64,000 nt of DNA. Source: Prevotella sp. (GTDB taxonomy: Bacteria; Bacteroidota; Bacteroidia; Bacteroidales; Bacteroidaceae). Below the pieces are notes generated by a model. The model was not told the origin of the DNA. It made no database searches and was given only the letters and a program-made list of their open reading frames with translations. The stretch covers positions 1 to 64,000 of the forward strand of contig SUYH01000017.1 in assembly GCA_015060535.1 (NCBI GenBank). The letters are read 5' to 3'. Made by a program: the position numbers and the translations under genes. Below are positions 41,082 through 51,885 of this stretch, in pieces (the first letter of the stretch is position 1; each line of letters begins with the position of its first letter).

Positions 41082-42152
41082 ATGAGCAACAATACCAAAT
41101 TTGTCACCATGGGTGAAATTATGCTGCGCATGACACGGCCTGACTATCAGCGTATCATACAAGGCAACAAGATTGATGGATTTTTTGGAGGTAGTGAGGC
41201 CAACGTAGCCGTATCGCTAGCCATGATGGGCAACAACGTGGAGTATGTGACCAGACTGCCTAACAACATGCTGGGAGTGGCCTGCCGTAATGAGCTGCGT
41301 CGCTATCAGGTGGGTACAAAGCATATCATCTGGGGTGGTTCGCGACTAGGCAAGTATTTTTACGAGCAAGCAGCATCCCTTCGGGGATCAAGCATTGCCT
41401 ACGATCGTGAACACTCTTCGATGATGACACTACACACCCACATGATTGATTGGCGAGAGATCCTGCGCGGAGCTGACGTATTCCATTGGTCAGGCATCTC
41501 TTGCGCCTTGTCTGAAGGTGCCAGCGATGCTACGCTTGACGGTCTGGACGAGGCCATCAGACGAGGCATATACACATCAGTAGACATCAACTACCGCAAG
41601 AACTTGTGGAAATACGGACAGGAAGCTCGCGATGTGCTGTTTCCTGCTGTCAAGGCCTGTCATATCGTCTTTGGCGACACAGGCGAATGGGAACTGATTA
41701 CAGGAATGAAAGTGCCTAAGTTCGAAGCCAGGGATACACATTACAAGATGGACCTAAAAGCTTACAAGGAGTTCTTCGACAAGGCACAGGAGATGCTGCC
41801 TAAGGGACGTCATTTCGTGATGGCTATACGCAACGTGCTGTCTGCCAGCCATCACCTGCTGACAGGTCTGTTATATGCTGACGGAGTGCTCTACCACACA
41901 GGCATCATAGACATTAACCCCGTACTCGACCCGATGGGTGTAGGCGACGCCTTTATAGCAGCCTATCTGCACGCACACTTCCGCTGGCACGGCCAACACC
42001 AGAAACATCTGGACTATGCACTTACAGCATCAGCCATGAAGAATACCATTATGGGCGACTTCAATCTGCTGACAGAACTGGAAGTGCTCGACACCATGAA
42101 GGAAGTGTTGCCTGACCACAATCAGTTCATACCTATCAAGACCTACACTTGA
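41082..42152 (+). CDS. kdgK: PfkB-family sugar kinase, probable 2-dehydro-3-deoxygluconokinase
   Basis: A 356-residue ribokinase-fold protein with N-terminal GEIMLRM and FFGGSEANVAVSLAMMG (substrate pocket) and the C-terminal DPMGVGDAFIAA motif with the catalytic Asp. The N-terminus resembles KDG kinases, which phosphorylate 2-keto-3-deoxygluconate from uronic acid breakdown. KDPG aldolase often accompanies it but is not present here. Monocistronic with its own promoter. Confidence 0.82.
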   Translation: MSNNTKFVTMGEIMLRMTRPDYQRIIQGNKIDGFFGGSEANVAVSLAMMGNNVEYVTRLPNNMLGVACRNELRRYQVGTKHIIWGGSRLGKYFYEQAASLRGSSIAYDREHSSMMTLHTHMIDWREILRGADVFHWSGISCALSEGASDATLDGLDEAIRRGIYTSVDINYRKNLWKYGQEARDVLFPAVKACHIVFGDTGEWELITGMKVPKFEARDTHYKMDLKAYKEFFDKAQEMLPKGRHFVMAIRNVLSASHHLLTGLLYADGVLYHTGIIDINPVLDPMGVGDAFIAAYLHAHFRWHGQHQKHLDYALTASAMKNTIMGDFNLLTELEVLDTMKEVLPDHNQFIPIKTYT

Positions 42153-42162
42153 TAACGATATT

Positions 42163-43191
42163 TTATGGACGCCACGACTCGCGCTTCATCTTAGCATCAA
42201 ACAATGCTTTGGTGATGCGCGGGTGTCTTAATACCCAACGGAACAGCTTACGACAAAAGGGTTTATTGGCAAAACGAAACAGTTTGTCCTCCTTCTGCAT
42301 CTTAGCAAACACCTGACTGTTCACCTCGTTGAAAGACTGCTGTTCAACGATAGCCACCTTAGCATTGTAAGCCGTCTTGAAAGCATCGTAAAGACCCTCG
42401 CCAGTAATACGGTTGGGAAATCCTCCTGCATCACCAATGAAGATCATGTGATCATCAGTAGAACGAACGACATCCATAGGGATAAAAGAACCGACTATGC
42501 GACCCTCAGACACTCCAAACTTCTTGAGTAACTGCTGGAAACGCTCTCGGTTGGTCCCCTCTGGAGCACGGAAGCCCCACACATCGCGACCTATACCTGG
42601 GAACTTATAGAAACAGCCAGGGAAATAATGAGAGGAGAAATGGGCAAAAATCTCGTTGACACCATTCTGCTCAGTATACTGTTCGATGAAGAAGGTATTA
42701 GCCTTGTACTCTCCAAACATCTGCTTACGAACACGGCTAAAGGCTCCGTCTGCTGCCACGAGGTAGCGACACATGATCTGTTGACCAGATCTAAGATGGA
42801 CAAGGATTCGCCCATCTGTCTGTTTCTCGTAGCGGACAAAGGCATCCTGTAGGAATGCCCCACCCTGCTGCTGGTAATGCTTGAGCAACGAGTAGTCAAA
42901 GTCCTTGCGATTAGTCATGCGGAGTTCAAACTCAGAGTCAAACTCGCAGAAAGCATCCTCTTCAAACTGCAAGCGCATGCGCTTAACAGGGTTGTAGTCG
43001 TATTTTACATCAGGCACCAACTGGTCGAGCAGTCGCCAAGCCTTAGGGGTAAGACCACCACCACAGATTTTATCACGGGGAAAGGTTGCACGGTCGACCA
43101 CCAGACAGTCGACACCAGCCTTCATCAGCAAATATCCACAAACGGAGCCGGCTGGGCCGGCTCCGATTATCACTACATCTGTTGTTTTCAT
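42163..43191 (-). CDS. Geranylgeranyl-reductase-family FAD-dependent oxidoreductase
   Basis: This 342-residue flavoprotein has the N-terminal dinucleotide motif IIGAGPAGSVCG, the family signature FPRDKICGGGLTPKA and the FAD-binding IGDAGGFPNRITGEG. Relatives reduce isoprenoid chains or hydroxylate aromatics. Its ATG directly follows the mutB stop (no gap), so it is translated as the third gene of the mutA-mutB operon. The substrate is unknown; a role with menaquinone or lipids is only a guess. Confidence 0.82.
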   Translation of the reverse strand: MKTTDVVIIGAGPAGSVCGYLLMKAGVDCLVVDRATFPRDKICGGGLTPKAWRLLDQLVPDVKYDYNPVKRMRLQFEEDAFCEFDSEFELRMTNRKDFDYSLLKHYQQQGGAFLQDAFVRYEKQTDGRILVHLRSGQQIMCRYLVAADGAFSRVRKQMFGEYKANTFFIEQYTEQNGVNEIFAHFSSHYFPGCFYKFPGIGRDVWGFRAPEGTNRERFQQLLKKFGVSEGRIVGSFIPMDVVRSTDDHMIFIGDAGGFPNRITGEGLYDAFKTAYNAKVAIVEQQSFNEVNSQVFAKMQKEDKLFRFANKPFCRKLFRWVLRHPRITKALFDAKMKRESWRP

Positions 43192-45357
43192 TTATTCTTT
43201 ATCTAACAGAATCTTCATCATCTCAACGGCAGCCTTGGCTACGGAGGTTCCTGGGCCGAAGATGGCAGCCACACCAGACTTGTAGAGGAAGTCGTAGTCC
43301 TGAGCAGGGATAACACCACCGGCGATAACCATGATGTCCTCGCGACCCAGTTTTTTCAGCTCCTCAATAAGCTGTGGGATGAGCGTCTTGTGACCAGCAG
43401 CCAGCGAAGAGGCTCCAACGACATGAACGTCGTTCTCAACAGCCTCGCGAGCGGCCTCGGCAGGCGTCTGGAACAGCGGTCCCATATCCACATCGAAGCC
43501 ACAGTCTGCGTAGCCCGTTGCTACTACCTTTGCACCACGGTCGTGACCATCCTGACCCATCTTGGCGATGAAGATACGAGGACGGCGACCTTCCTTCTCT
43601 GCGAACTCATCGGTCAGCTTGCAAGCCAACTCGAAGTCGCTATCGTTCTTTGATTCTGAACTATACACGCCTGAAATTGTTCTGATTACTGCCTTATAAC
43701 GGCCTACGATCTCCTCGCAGGCATCTGAAATCTCACCAAGGGTACAACGCAGCTGAGCTGCCTTAACAGCCAGATCGAGCAGGTTGTTCTCGCTCTTGCG
43801 GCCCTCCTGGAAGTCGCGCACGCACTCGGTGATGGCCTTCAGGGCAGCCTGGCAGGCAGCCTCGTCGCGTGTGGCACGCACCTGTCTGAGGCTCTCCTCC
43901 TGCTGCTTGCGTACAGCGGTATTGTCGACCTCGAGGATATCAATAGGATCCTCATGCTCCAGACGATACTTGTTAGTACCCACGATGGTCTGAACACCCG
44001 AGTCGATACGAGCCTGCGTGCGGGCTGCAGCCTCCTCGATACGCATCTTTGGCAGACCGGTCTCGATGGCCTTAGCCATACCGCCCAGCTTCTCAATCTC
44101 CTGAATATGCTCCCAAGCCTTGTGAACCAGTTCGTTGGTCAGAGTCTCCACATAGTAAGAACCAGCCCATGGGTCAATCTGCTTGCAGACCTTAGTCTCG
44201 TTCTGGATGTAGATCTGAGTATTACGAGCGATACGGGCAGAGAAATCGGTAGGCAGAGCGATAGCCTCGTCGAGGGCGTTGGTGTGCAGAGACTGGGTGT
44301 GACCCAGTACGGCAGCCATAGCCTCGATACAGGTACGACCTACGTTGTTGAAGGGATCCTGCTCGGTGAGCGACCAACCAGAGGTCTGAGAGTGTGTACG
44401 CAGCGCCAGCGACTTAGGATTCTTAGCGCCAAAGCTCTTAACAATCTTAGCCCACAGCAGACGACCAGCACGCATCTTGGCAATCTCCATGAAGTGGTTC
44501 ATACCGATAGCCCAGAAGAAGCTGAGTCGTGGAGCGAAAGCATCCACATCGATACCAGCATTCACACCAGTACGCAGGTAGTCCATACCATCGGCCAAGG
44601 TGTAAGCCAACTCGATATCAGCCGTAGCTCCAGCCTCCTGCATGTGGTAACCAGAGATAGAGATAGAGTTGAACTTAGGCATCTTCTGTGAGGTATACTC
44701 GAAGATATCGGCGATAATCTTCATCGAGAATGCAGGTGGGTAGATATAGGTGTTACGCACCATGAACTCCTTGAGGATATCGTTCTGGATGGTTCCTGCC
44801 ATCTCCTCGAGCTGAGCGCCCTGTTCCAGACCAGCAACGATGTAGAACGCCAGGATAGGCAGCACGGCACCATTCATGGTCATTGACACAGACATCTTGT
44901 TCAAGGGGATACCGCTGAAGAGCACCTTCATGTTCTCCTCGTTACAGATACTCACACCAGCCTTACCTACATCGCCCACCACACGGGGGTTGTCGGGGTC
45001 GTAACCACGGTGTGTAGGCAGGTCGAAGGCTACAGAAAGGCCCTTCTGACCAGAAGCGAGGTTACGGCGATAGAATGCATTCGACTCCTCGGCAGTAGAG
45101 AATCCGGCATACTGACGGATAGTCCACGGGCGGAACGGATACATCATACTGTACGGACCACGCAAATAGGGAGGGATACCGGCTGTGAAGTCGAGGTGCT
45201 CCATACCTTCGAGGTCTTCTTTCGTGTAGACAGGACGAACATCGATGTGCTCGGGGGTCTTCCAGTTTTCTACAATACCATTGTCTTTAATCCACTTGGC
45301 ACCATCCTGAGCCTTGATGCCTGCATAGATATCAATATCTTTAAACTGTTTACGCAT
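43192..45357 (-). CDS. mutB: Methylmalonyl-CoA mutase, large (catalytic) subunit
   Basis: A 721-residue protein: a TIM barrel that binds the CoA substrate (about 1-560; [28 protein letters not shown]) and a C-terminal cobalamin domain (about 590-721) with GQDGHDRG, whose His is the lower cobalt ligand. It interconverts succinyl-CoA and methylmalonyl-CoA with adenosylcobalamin, a step of propionate formation. mutA lies 19 nt upstream. Length is normal. Confidence 0.97.
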   Translation of the reverse strand: MRKQFKDIDIYAGIKAQDGAKWIKDNGIVENWKTPEHIDVRPVYTKEDLEGMEHLDFTAGIPPYLRGPYSMMYPFRPWTIRQYAGFSTAEESNAFYRRNLASGQKGLSVAFDLPTHRGYDPDNPRVVGDVGKAGVSICNEENMKVLFSGIPLNKMSVSMTMNGAVLPILAFYIVAGLEQGAQLEEMAGTIQNDILKEFMVRNTYIYPPAFSMKIIADIFEYTSQKMPKFNSISISGYHMQEAGATADIELAYTLADGMDYLRTGVNAGIDVDAFAPRLSFFWAIGMNHFMEIAKMRAGRLLWAKIVKSFGAKNPKSLALRTHSQTSGWSLTEQDPFNNVGRTCIEAMAAVLGHTQSLHTNALDEAIALPTDFSARIARNTQIYIQNETKVCKQIDPWAGSYYVETLTNELVHKAWEHIQEIEKLGGMAKAIETGLPKMRIEEAAARTQARIDSGVQTIVGTNKYRLEHEDPIDILEVDNTAVRKQQEESLRQVRATRDEAACQAALKAITECVRDFQEGRKSENNLLDLAVKAAQLRCTLGEISDACEEIVGRYKAVIRTISGVYSSESKNDSDFELACKLTDEFAEKEGRRPRIFIAKMGQDGHDRGAKVVATGYADCGFDVDMGPLFQTPAEAAREAVENDVHVVGASSLAAGHKTLIPQLIEELKKLGREDIMVIAGGVIPAQDYDFLYKSGVAAIFGPGTSVAKAAVEMMKILLDKE

Positions 45358-45376
45358 AATTCAAGTCTCCTATTCT

Positions 45377-47227
45377 TTAAATACCAAGTTTCTGATTATA
45401 TTCTTTCAAAGTCTCGAGCACATTGCACTTTACGTGGATGTAGTTCTCGATGCCGGCAGCCTTCAGATCCTCCATGCAAGCAGGAGCACCGGCTACGACG
45501 AACATCGCACGGCCATTCAAATACTTGAAGGCTGGGATAGCATACTCGGCATACTCATCGTCGCTAGAACAGATGACCACGATATCGGCCTTAGCCTCGA
45601 GAGCAGCATCAACACCCTCCTCTACGGTCTTGAAGCCTAGGTTATCAATCACCTTGTAACCAGCACAAGCCAGGAAGTTGCAAGAGAACTGGGCACGAGC
45701 CTGGCGCATGGCCAAGTTACCGATGGTAAGCATGAATGCTACGGGCACCTTCTTCTCTTCGGTATGGATGCGGAGATCCTCGAAATCGGCAGCCAGACGG
45801 GTGGTCTCGAGCTTCTTGAAGGGAGCCTCGCACTCGCCATCATGACAGCAAGCCTTACCGGCAATAGCACGCTTACCCTCGCTCTTCTCTGTGAAGTTGG
45901 GGAACTGGTTGGTACCCAGGATAAACTCCTTGCGCTTAGCAGCATCGCCATGACGCTTCACGTTGGTTGCGTTGATGTCGTCCTGAACAATGCCCTTCTT
46001 GCAGGCCTCCAGGAATCCACCCTCCTCTTCTATCTTCAGGAACAGCTTCCAACCCTCTTCTGCCAAAGCTGCTGTGAGGTGCTCAATATAATAAGAACCA
46101 GCTGATGGGTCTACGATGCGATCGAAGTGAGCCTCCTCCTTGATGAGTAACTGCTGATTGCGGGCAATACGCTCTGAGAAGTCAGTAGCCTGCTCATAGG
46201 GAGCATCAAATGGCGTTACAACCATCGAGTGGATACCACCAAGAGCAGCACTCATAGCCTCTGTCTGCGAACGGAGCAGATTGACATAAGAGTCAAACAC
46301 CGTCATATTGTATGTTGACGTTGTGGCATTGATGGTCATCTTGCAAGAAGCATCGTCCTTTGGCTCATACTGCTTCACGATCTGAGCCCAGAGCAGACGG
46401 GCTGCACGGAACTTGGCGATTTCCATGAAGTAGTTCTCTGAAACGCCCATATAGAACTTCATCTGACGGGCAGCGAGGTCTACATCCACTCCTGCATCAA
46501 CCAACTGCTGCAGATACTCATTACCCCAAGCAAGGGAGTAACCCAATTCCTGCACGATATAAGCACCAGCATTGTTAAGCGTCTCCGTATGAACTGTCAT
46601 CACGTGAGCCTTTGGATAAGCCTTCAGCAGCTCGACAATCTTCGGACCCTCAGCCAGCAGTTCTGTCACATCCTTACCCTTGGTGAGGATAGCCTCGATG
46701 GGGTCGAAGCCAACGGTGAACGACAGCTTAGCTTTGTCGTAGCCCTTTTTGGTGAAATAAGCGTCGATAATCTGAGCCAATTCAAAGGCGTGACGTGGAC
46801 AGGTGCGGAAGTTCAGGTCGACAATCTCGCAGAAGATGCCGTCGAGCAACGTCTCGATGAACGCAGCACTCACGTCCTTCCCCTTGATGCGGAAGCCCAG
46901 CGAGTCGATACCCTTGTTCAGAATGTCGAGTGCTTTGGCATTGGCCTCTTTAGGATCGCTGACTGCGATGTTCTGACGAACGTACCACTCGTTGTTGTCC
47001 TTCTTGTTGCCACGAACGAAGGGGAATTCACCAGGCAAGGCCTCAGGTGTCTTCAGATCCGTCAGGTCTTCACGACGATAGAAAGGCTGTACGTTAAAAC
47101 CTTCATTTGTTCTCCATACGAGTCGCTTCTGGAAATCGGCACCTTTCAGGTCAACCTCAATCTTGTCCAACCACTCTTGCTTGGTTGGCGCCTGGAACTC
47201 GGTGAAGAGTTTTTCTTTGTTTGCCAT
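45377..47227 (-). CDS. mutA: Methylmalonyl-CoA mutase, small subunit
   Basis: A 616-residue homologue of MutB. The barrel is conserved (QTEAMSAALGGIHSM, RIARNQQLLIKEEAH), but the C-terminal domain lacks DxHxxG (it reads TIGNLAMRQARAQF), as expected for the non-catalytic partner. It forms the heterodimer with MutB. First gene of the operon, about 60 nt behind a TACCTTTG promoter box. No cobalamin riboswitch was recognised in the leader. Confidence 0.96.
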   Translation of the reverse strand: MANKEKLFTEFQAPTKQEWLDKIEVDLKGADFQKRLVWRTNEGFNVQPFYRREDLTDLKTPEALPGEFPFVRGNKKDNNEWYVRQNIAVSDPKEANAKALDILNKGIDSLGFRIKGKDVSAAFIETLLDGIFCEIVDLNFRTCPRHAFELAQIIDAYFTKKGYDKAKLSFTVGFDPIEAILTKGKDVTELLAEGPKIVELLKAYPKAHVMTVHTETLNNAGAYIVQELGYSLAWGNEYLQQLVDAGVDVDLAARQMKFYMGVSENYFMEIAKFRAARLLWAQIVKQYEPKDDASCKMTINATTSTYNMTVFDSYVNLLRSQTEAMSAALGGIHSMVVTPFDAPYEQATDFSERIARNQQLLIKEEAHFDRIVDPSAGSYYIEHLTAALAEEGWKLFLKIEEEGGFLEACKKGIVQDDINATNVKRHGDAAKRKEFILGTNQFPNFTEKSEGKRAIAGKACCHDGECEAPFKKLETTRLAADFEDLRIHTEEKKVPVAFMLTIGNLAMRQARAQFSCNFLACAGYKVIDNLGFKTVEEGVDAALEAKADIVVICSSDDEYAEYAIPAFKYLNGRAMFVVAGAPACMEDLKAAGIENYIHVKCNVLETLKEYNQKLGI

Positions 47228-47290
47228 AAGTTAATAAAAATATTAGTATTATTATATAAGTGTAATCTTTTTAGTTATTACTTCATTCTG

Positions 47291-47298
47291 CAAAGGTA
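47291..47298 (-). promoter_or_regulatory. -7 box of the mutA-mutB operon
   Basis: On the minus strand TACCTTTG; the -33 region has only a weak match (TTCG at N19). The predicted leader is about 57 nt and A/T-rich. Confidence 0.65.
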
Positions 47299-47391
47299 AT
47301 CATTTATTCTGAAAATACGAAAATTTTAATAAATATTTCATATTTATGAAAAATAGTTGCACAAAAATTGTTTAGTTGTGCTGTTTTTTAG

Positions 47392-47399
47392 TAACTTTG
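47392..47399 (+). promoter_or_regulatory. -7 box of the transporter and decarboxylase genes
   Basis: TAACTTTG with a TTG 21 nt upstream. An in-frame start at 47376 lies before it, so the ATG at 47424 is used. Confidence 0.7.
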
Positions 47400-47423
47400 C
47401 AGCCAATTTCGACAAGATATGTT

Positions 47424-49115
47424 ATGGAATCATTTCAATGGCTAACTAATTTGTTTACGACTACCGATTCGGTAGCCCATATCGCCTTGCTCTACGCTGT
47501 GGTGATAGCAGTAGGTGTGTATTTGGGTAAGATCAAGGTGTTCGGCATCTCGCTGGGCGTCACTTTCGTGCTGTTTGCAGGCATCGTGGCGGGCCACATC
47601 GGATTTACAGCTCCCACCCCCATTCTGACCTTCGTACAAGATTTCGGACTGATTCTCTTTGTGTTTATGATTGGTATGCAGGTGGGCCCTGGCTTCTTCG
47701 AAAGCTTCGGCACACAAGGTATCAAGCTGAACGGGCTGGCTGCCATAGGCATCCTGCTCAACATCCTCGTGATGTTTGCCTGCTACTACATCTTCTTCGA
47801 CTCGTCGGACAAGATGAATCTGCCCATGATGGTAGGAACGCTGTATGGTGCGGTGACCAACACGCCAGGTCTTGGTGCTGCCAACGAAGCGCTCAACACC
47901 GTATTCCCTGATGGTGCACCACAGATTGCATCAGCCTACGCCTGCGCCTACCCACTTGGTGTGTTGGGCATCATCGGAGCTACCATATTAATAAGGTACG
48001 CATGCAAAGTAAAACTAGAAAAGGAAGAGGAACGCCTGAAGGCGATGGAAGAGATGGCAGCCAACAAGAAGCCCTACAAGATGCACTTGGAGGTGACCAA
48101 CAAATACCTGGAAGGCAAGACGCTGTTGCAGGTGCACGACTTCCTGAATCGCGACTTCGTCGTATCTCGTCTGGTTCACGAGGGCGAGGTTTGCATTCCT
48201 AACCGCAATACCTTGTTTCATATAGGTGACCAGATGCTGATCGTCTGCGCAGAGGCTGACCATGAAGCTATCACAGCCTTTATCGGACCTAAGATTGACG
48301 TTGACTTTGAGCAGCAAGACCAACCGATGATTTCCAAGGGCATTCTGATTACGAATCCGAAGATCAACGGTAAGACGTTGGCTTCGATGCATTTCTCGAG
48401 CGTACATGGCGTGAACGTCACCCGTGTCACCCGTCATGGCATCGACCTCTTTGCCTCAGCCGGACTTCCTCTGCAGGTTGGTGACAAGATCCGCGTGGTA
48501 GGTCCTGAGGACGCCATTAACCGCGTGACCAACCTGATGGGCAACTCATCAAGCAAGCTGAACGCGCCCAACATTGCCACCATCTTCGTGGGTATCTTCC
48601 TGGGACTGATTTTTGGCTCGCTGCCTATTGCTATTCCTGGCATGCCTGTTCCTGTGAAACTGGGTCTGGCTGGTGGTCCGCTGATTATCGCTATCCTGAT
48701 TGGTCGCTATGGCTATAAGATTCACCTGGTGACCTACACCACCACGTCAGCCAATATGATGCTGCGCGAGATAGGACTGGTGCTCTTCCTGGCATCTGTG
48801 GGCATTAAGGCTGGATCGACGTTCTTCTCGACGGTGGTCGAGGGTGATGGTCTGCTCTACGTGTTGACAGGTTTCTTCATCACCATCATCCCCATCCTCA
48901 TCGTAGGGCCGATAGCCCGTCTGAAGTTCAAGTTCAATTACTTCACCATAGCAGGTATGATAGCTGGTACCTATACCGATCCCCCCGCTCTGGCTTATGC
49001 CAACAGCATCTGTTCGAAAGAGGCTCCGGCTCTGGGCTATTCTACCGTCTACCCGCTCTCGATGTTCCTTCGCATCTTCACGGCACAAATCGTAGTGCTG
49101 TTCTTCTGCGGATAA
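47424..49115 (+). CDS. AspT/YidE-family transporter with two TrkA-C (RCK_C) domains
   Basis: A 563-residue membrane protein: about five helices, then two soluble RCK_C/TrkA-C domains (about 205-380; [27 protein letters not shown]), then five to six helices. This split arrangement is that of the AspT aspartate:alanine exchanger and the YidE/YbjL family. [12 protein letters not shown] and [12 protein letters not shown] are the two pseudo-symmetrical pore motifs. The substrate may be a dicarboxylate or amino acid; its place before the decarboxylase subunits suggests succinate or a related acid, as inference. Confidence 0.87.
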   Translation: MESFQWLTNLFTTTDSVAHIALLYAVVIAVGVYLGKIKVFGISLGVTFVLFAGIVAGHIGFTAPTPILTFVQDFGLILFVFMIGMQVGPGFFESFGTQGIKLNGLAAIGILLNILVMFACYYIFFDSSDKMNLPMMVGTLYGAVTNTPGLGAANEALNTVFPDGAPQIASAYACAYPLGVLGIIGATILIRYACKVKLEKEEERLKAMEEMAANKKPYKMHLEVTNKYLEGKTLLQVHDFLNRDFVVSRLVHEGEVCIPNRNTLFHIGDQMLIVCAEADHEAITAFIGPKIDVDFEQQDQPMISKGILITNPKINGKTLASMHFSSVHGVNVTRVTRHGIDLFASAGLPLQVGDKIRVVGPEDAINRVTNLMGNSSSKLNAPNIATIFVGIFLGLIFGSLPIAIPGMPVPVKLGLAGGPLIIAILIGRYGYKIHLVTYTTTSANMMLREIGLVLFLASVGIKAGSTFFSTVVEGDGLLYVLTGFFITIIPILIVGPIARLKFKFNYFTIAGMIAGTYTDPPALAYANSICSKEAPALGYSTVYPLSMFLRIFTAQIVVLFFCG

Positions 49116-49156
49116 AACAAGAATACACGATATAATAATACACAACACAACTACAC

Positions 49157-50194
49157 ATGAATAGATTCGGACTACTGTTAGGTGCCATGTTACTGGCAGG
49201 AGCCTCAACGATGCGAGCCCAGATGGATGCCAGCATCAAGCTGAACGAGGTGATGACCAGCAACAGCACCAGTCTGCAGGACGAATACGGTCAGCACAAG
49301 GCGTGGCTGGAGATTGAGAATATCTCCCACTCCACCTACAATATCCGTGGTATGTACATCACCACGGATCGCTCCGTATTAGACCGCAACATGAGTGTGC
49401 CTGAGCGCATCAAGCGAATGAGTATCATCCCCAATGGTGATGAGCGCACCAACTTGAGCGGACGCCAGCACTTGGTTCTCTTCCTCAACAGCAAGCCCCA
49501 TCTGGGTACGCTGCATCTCAATGTCAATGTAGACGCTACGAAGCCCGTATGGGTAGCCCTCTACAATGGTAATGCCACTCAGCTCATCGACTCTGTCACC
49601 ATCCCCGTGATGGAAGCCGACCAGTCGTTTGCCCGCATCGCCAACAATGGCAATGCCCAAGACTGGGAAGTGAAGTCAGCCGACCGCGTGACGCCAGGAA
49701 TCTCGAACGTGACCACAGTCAGCGAGTCGAAGATTGAGAAGTTCAAGCGCGAAGACCCCTACGGCTTTGGCATGGCGCTGATGGCTATGGGCATCGTCTT
49801 CTTCTGTCTGGCATTGCTTTGGATTACCTTCACCCTGTTCGGCATGCTGATGCGTCATATGGACACAGCGAAGAAGGTGGCTCAGCATCAGCCTATCAAG
49901 CCTATCACCAAGACGGTAGAAAAGACCATCGAGGTAGGTCACAAGACGGGTGTCATCCTGAAAGAAGGTCTTGACACCAAGGGTATCGACCGCGAGGTTT
50001 ATATGGCTGTCATTGGCCTGGCCCTGCGCCAGTATGAAGACGACATTCACGACGTGGAAAGTGGTGTCATCACCATCAAACCCAAGGATACGGATTGGGA
50101 CGACGAATACAGTCAGATGACTCATCTGCACGAGGCTTTCATCCCTTCCAGCCACAATGCACCAACCATTCCCACAACTCCCAAACTGCACTAA
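49157..50194 (+). CDS. OadG-type gamma subunit of a Na+-pumping decarboxylase fused to a lamin-tail-like domain
   Basis: A 345-residue protein. A signal peptide (about 1-22; STMRAQ) and an extracytoplasmic lamin-tail-like beta domain (about 25-190; LNEVMTSNSTSLQDEYGQHK, WLEIENIS) precede one membrane helix (about 205-230) and a cytoplasmic tail. The helix and tail match the OadG gamma subunit, which anchors the biotin-dependent decarboxylase. Ordinary OadG is about 80-100 aa, so the periplasmic domain is a large addition. It is in line with the biotin carrier and beta subunit. The transported ion is sodium by analogy. Confidence 0.78.
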   Translation: MNRFGLLLGAMLLAGASTMRAQMDASIKLNEVMTSNSTSLQDEYGQHKAWLEIENISHSTYNIRGMYITTDRSVLDRNMSVPERIKRMSIIPNGDERTNLSGRQHLVLFLNSKPHLGTLHLNVNVDATKPVWVALYNGNATQLIDSVTIPVMEADQSFARIANNGNAQDWEVKSADRVTPGISNVTTVSESKIEKFKREDPYGFGMALMAMGIVFFCLALLWITFTLFGMLMRHMDTAKKVAQHQPIKPITKTVEKTIEVGHKTGVILKEGLDTKGIDREVYMAVIGLALRQYEDDIHDVESGVITIKPKDTDWDDEYSQMTHLHEAFIPSSHNAPTIPTTPKLH

Positions 50195-50195
50195 G

Positions 50196-50209
50196 AAGTG
50201 AAAAGTGAA
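50196..50209. repeat. Heptamer pair AAGTGAA x2
   Basis: Directly behind the OadG-type gene stop. The reverse complement of the TTCACTT heptamer found in the GH78-like gene. Confidence 0.5.
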
Positions 50210-50225
50210 AAAATAGACAAGAACA

Positions 50226-50705
50226 ATGAAGACATATAAGTATAAAGTACAAGGCGTAGACTACGAAGTAGAGATTACCGATGTAGAAGGTAAGATAGCC
50301 AGAGTGAACGTTAACGGCATCCCTTTCGAGATTGAGATGCAGAAACCCATCAATGCTGCCAAGCATCCCGCTCTGGCTGCCACTAAGAAGTCGGCTTCAG
50401 TTGCCCCTGCTGCTGCTCCTGCCGCTGCAGCTGCTCCTGCTGCCCCCGTTGCAGCTCCCGCTCAACCTGCACAACCAGCTGCTGCTGGCGCTGGCACTCC
50501 TGTCAAGGCTCCTCTGCCTGGCACCATCAACGCCATTAACGTGAAAGTTGGCGACAAGGTGAACGTAGGCGACGTCGTCGTCGTATTGGAGGCCATGAAG
50601 ATGCAGAACAACATCGAGGCTGAGAATGCAGGCACCGTTACCGCTATCCTCGTTAATCCTGGCGACTCCGTTATGGAAGGCGCTGTCATGCTGACCATTG
50701 GATAA
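50226..50705 (+). CDS. Biotin carboxyl carrier subunit (MmdC/OadA-C-like)
   Basis: A 159-residue protein: N-terminal strand-rich segment (about 1-50), a long Ala/Pro hinge (about 55-85), and a biotinyl domain (about 90-159) with EAMKMQ, whose Lys carries biotin. It moves CO2 from the carboxyltransferase to the beta subunit. The hinge gives the swinging arm. The stop lies in the heptamer repeat that leads into the beta-subunit gene. Confidence 0.93.
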   Translation: MKTYKYKVQGVDYEVEITDVEGKIARVNVNGIPFEIEMQKPINAAKHPALAATKKSASVAPAAAPAAAAAPAAPVAAPAQPAQPAAAGAGTPVKAPLPGTINAINVKVGDKVNVGDVVVVLEAMKMQNNIEAENAGTVTAILVNPGDSVMEGAVMLTIG

Positions 50706-50728
50706 TTGATAATTGACAATTGACATTA
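50701..50728 (+). repeat. 7-bp repeat joining the biotin-carrier stop and the beta-subunit start
   Basis: GATAATT, GATAATT, GACAATT, GACATTA: the TAA stop (50703-50705) lies in the first unit and the array ends at the A of the ATG at 50728. Confidence 0.8.
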
Positions 50729-51879
50729 TGTGGCAATTTATAGTTGAAAATTTCAATGAGTTCCTGACCTACACGGGCTTTGCCAATGTGACGGCAGGCA
50801 ACCTCATCATGATAGCAGTAGGCGCCTTCTTCATCTGGCTCGCCATCAAGAAGGACTTCGAACCCCTGCTGCTCGTACCCATCGGACTGGGTATCATACT
50901 CGGAAACATTCCTTTCCGTGCAGATGCAGGACTGGAGATTGGCCTTTACGAGGACAACTCCGTGCTGAACATCTTCTATCAGGGTGTACGCCAGGGCTGG
51001 TATCCTCCACTCATCTTCCTCGGCATTGGAGCCATGACCGACTTCTCTGCCCTGCTGGCTAATCCCAAGTTGATGCTGATTGGCGCTGCTGCCCAGTTTG
51101 GTATCTTTGGCGCCTATATGTTCGCCTTGGCCTTAGGCTTCGAGCCTAATCAGGCTGCTGGTATCGCCATCATTGGTGGCGCTGACGGACCTACGGCTAT
51201 CTTCCTCTCGTCGAAGCTATCGCCTAACCTGATGGGAGCTATCGCCGTGTGTGCGTATTCGTATATGGCTTTGGTTCCATTGATTCAGCCACCATTGATG
51301 CGCCTATTGACCACCAAGAAGGAGCGTCTCATCAAGATGAAGCCAGCTCGCGAGGTATCGCAGACGGAGCGCATCCTCTTCCCTATCATCGGACTGCTGC
51401 TCACCACGTTTATCGTACCCTCAGGTCTGCCTCTGCTGGGCATGCTGTTCTTCGGCAACCTGCTGAAGGAGAGCGGTAAGACCACCCGTCTGGCCAAGAC
51501 CGCAGGTGCTGCCCTCAACGACATCGTGGTCATGCTGCTGGGTTTAACGGTAGGCTGCTCTACGCAGGCCTCCGAGTTCCTGACAATGAACACCATCTAT
51601 ATCTTTGCCATTGGTGCTGGAGCCTTCATCATTGCCACCATGAGTGGTGTACTCTTTGTGAAACTGATGAATGTCTTCCTGCCCAAAGACAAGAAGCTGA
51701 ACCCGCTGATTGGAAATGCTGGCGTCAGTGCCGTGCCTATGGCAGCACGTATCTCCAACAACCTCGGCTTGGAGTACGATCGCCACAACTTCCTGCTCAT
51801 GCACGCCATGGGTCCCAATGTAGCAGGTGTTATCGGATCAGCCGTAGCAGCAGGAGCCCTGTTGGGATTCCTCTCGTAA
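50728..51879 (+). CDS. Na+-translocating decarboxylase beta subunit (OadB/MmdB)
   Basis: A 383-residue membrane protein with about nine helices and the conserved GIAIIGGADGPTAIFLSSKL (about 150-170; the Asp binds Na+), and NAGVSAVPMAAR near the end. It decarboxylates carboxybiotin and pumps Na+ outward. The ATG at 50728 is chosen; the in-frame TTG at 50713 lies inside the repeat. The carboxyltransferase (alpha) subunit and methylmalonyl-CoA epimerase are not in this window, so the substrate (methylmalonyl-CoA is likely) is inferred from mutAB next door. Confidence 0.92.
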   Translation: MWQFIVENFNEFLTYTGFANVTAGNLIMIAVGAFFIWLAIKKDFEPLLLVPIGLGIILGNIPFRADAGLEIGLYEDNSVLNIFYQGVRQGWYPPLIFLGIGAMTDFSALLANPKLMLIGAAAQFGIFGAYMFALALGFEPNQAAGIAIIGGADGPTAIFLSSKLSPNLMGAIAVCAYSYMALVPLIQPPLMRLLTTKKERLIKMKPAREVSQTERILFPIIGLLLTTFIVPSGLPLLGMLFFGNLLKESGKTTRLAKTAGAALNDIVVMLLGLTVGCSTQASEFLTMNTIYIFAIGAGAFIIATMSGVLFVKLMNVFLPKDKKLNPLIGNAGVSAVPMAARISNNLGLEYDRHNFLLMHAMGPNVAGVIGSAVAAGALLGFLS

Positions 51880-51885
51880 CGCGTT

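Noticed and set aside
47228..47423. Cobalamin riboswitch upstream of mutA
   Set aside because: No B12-box-like sequence or long structured leader is visible in about 60 nt of leader.
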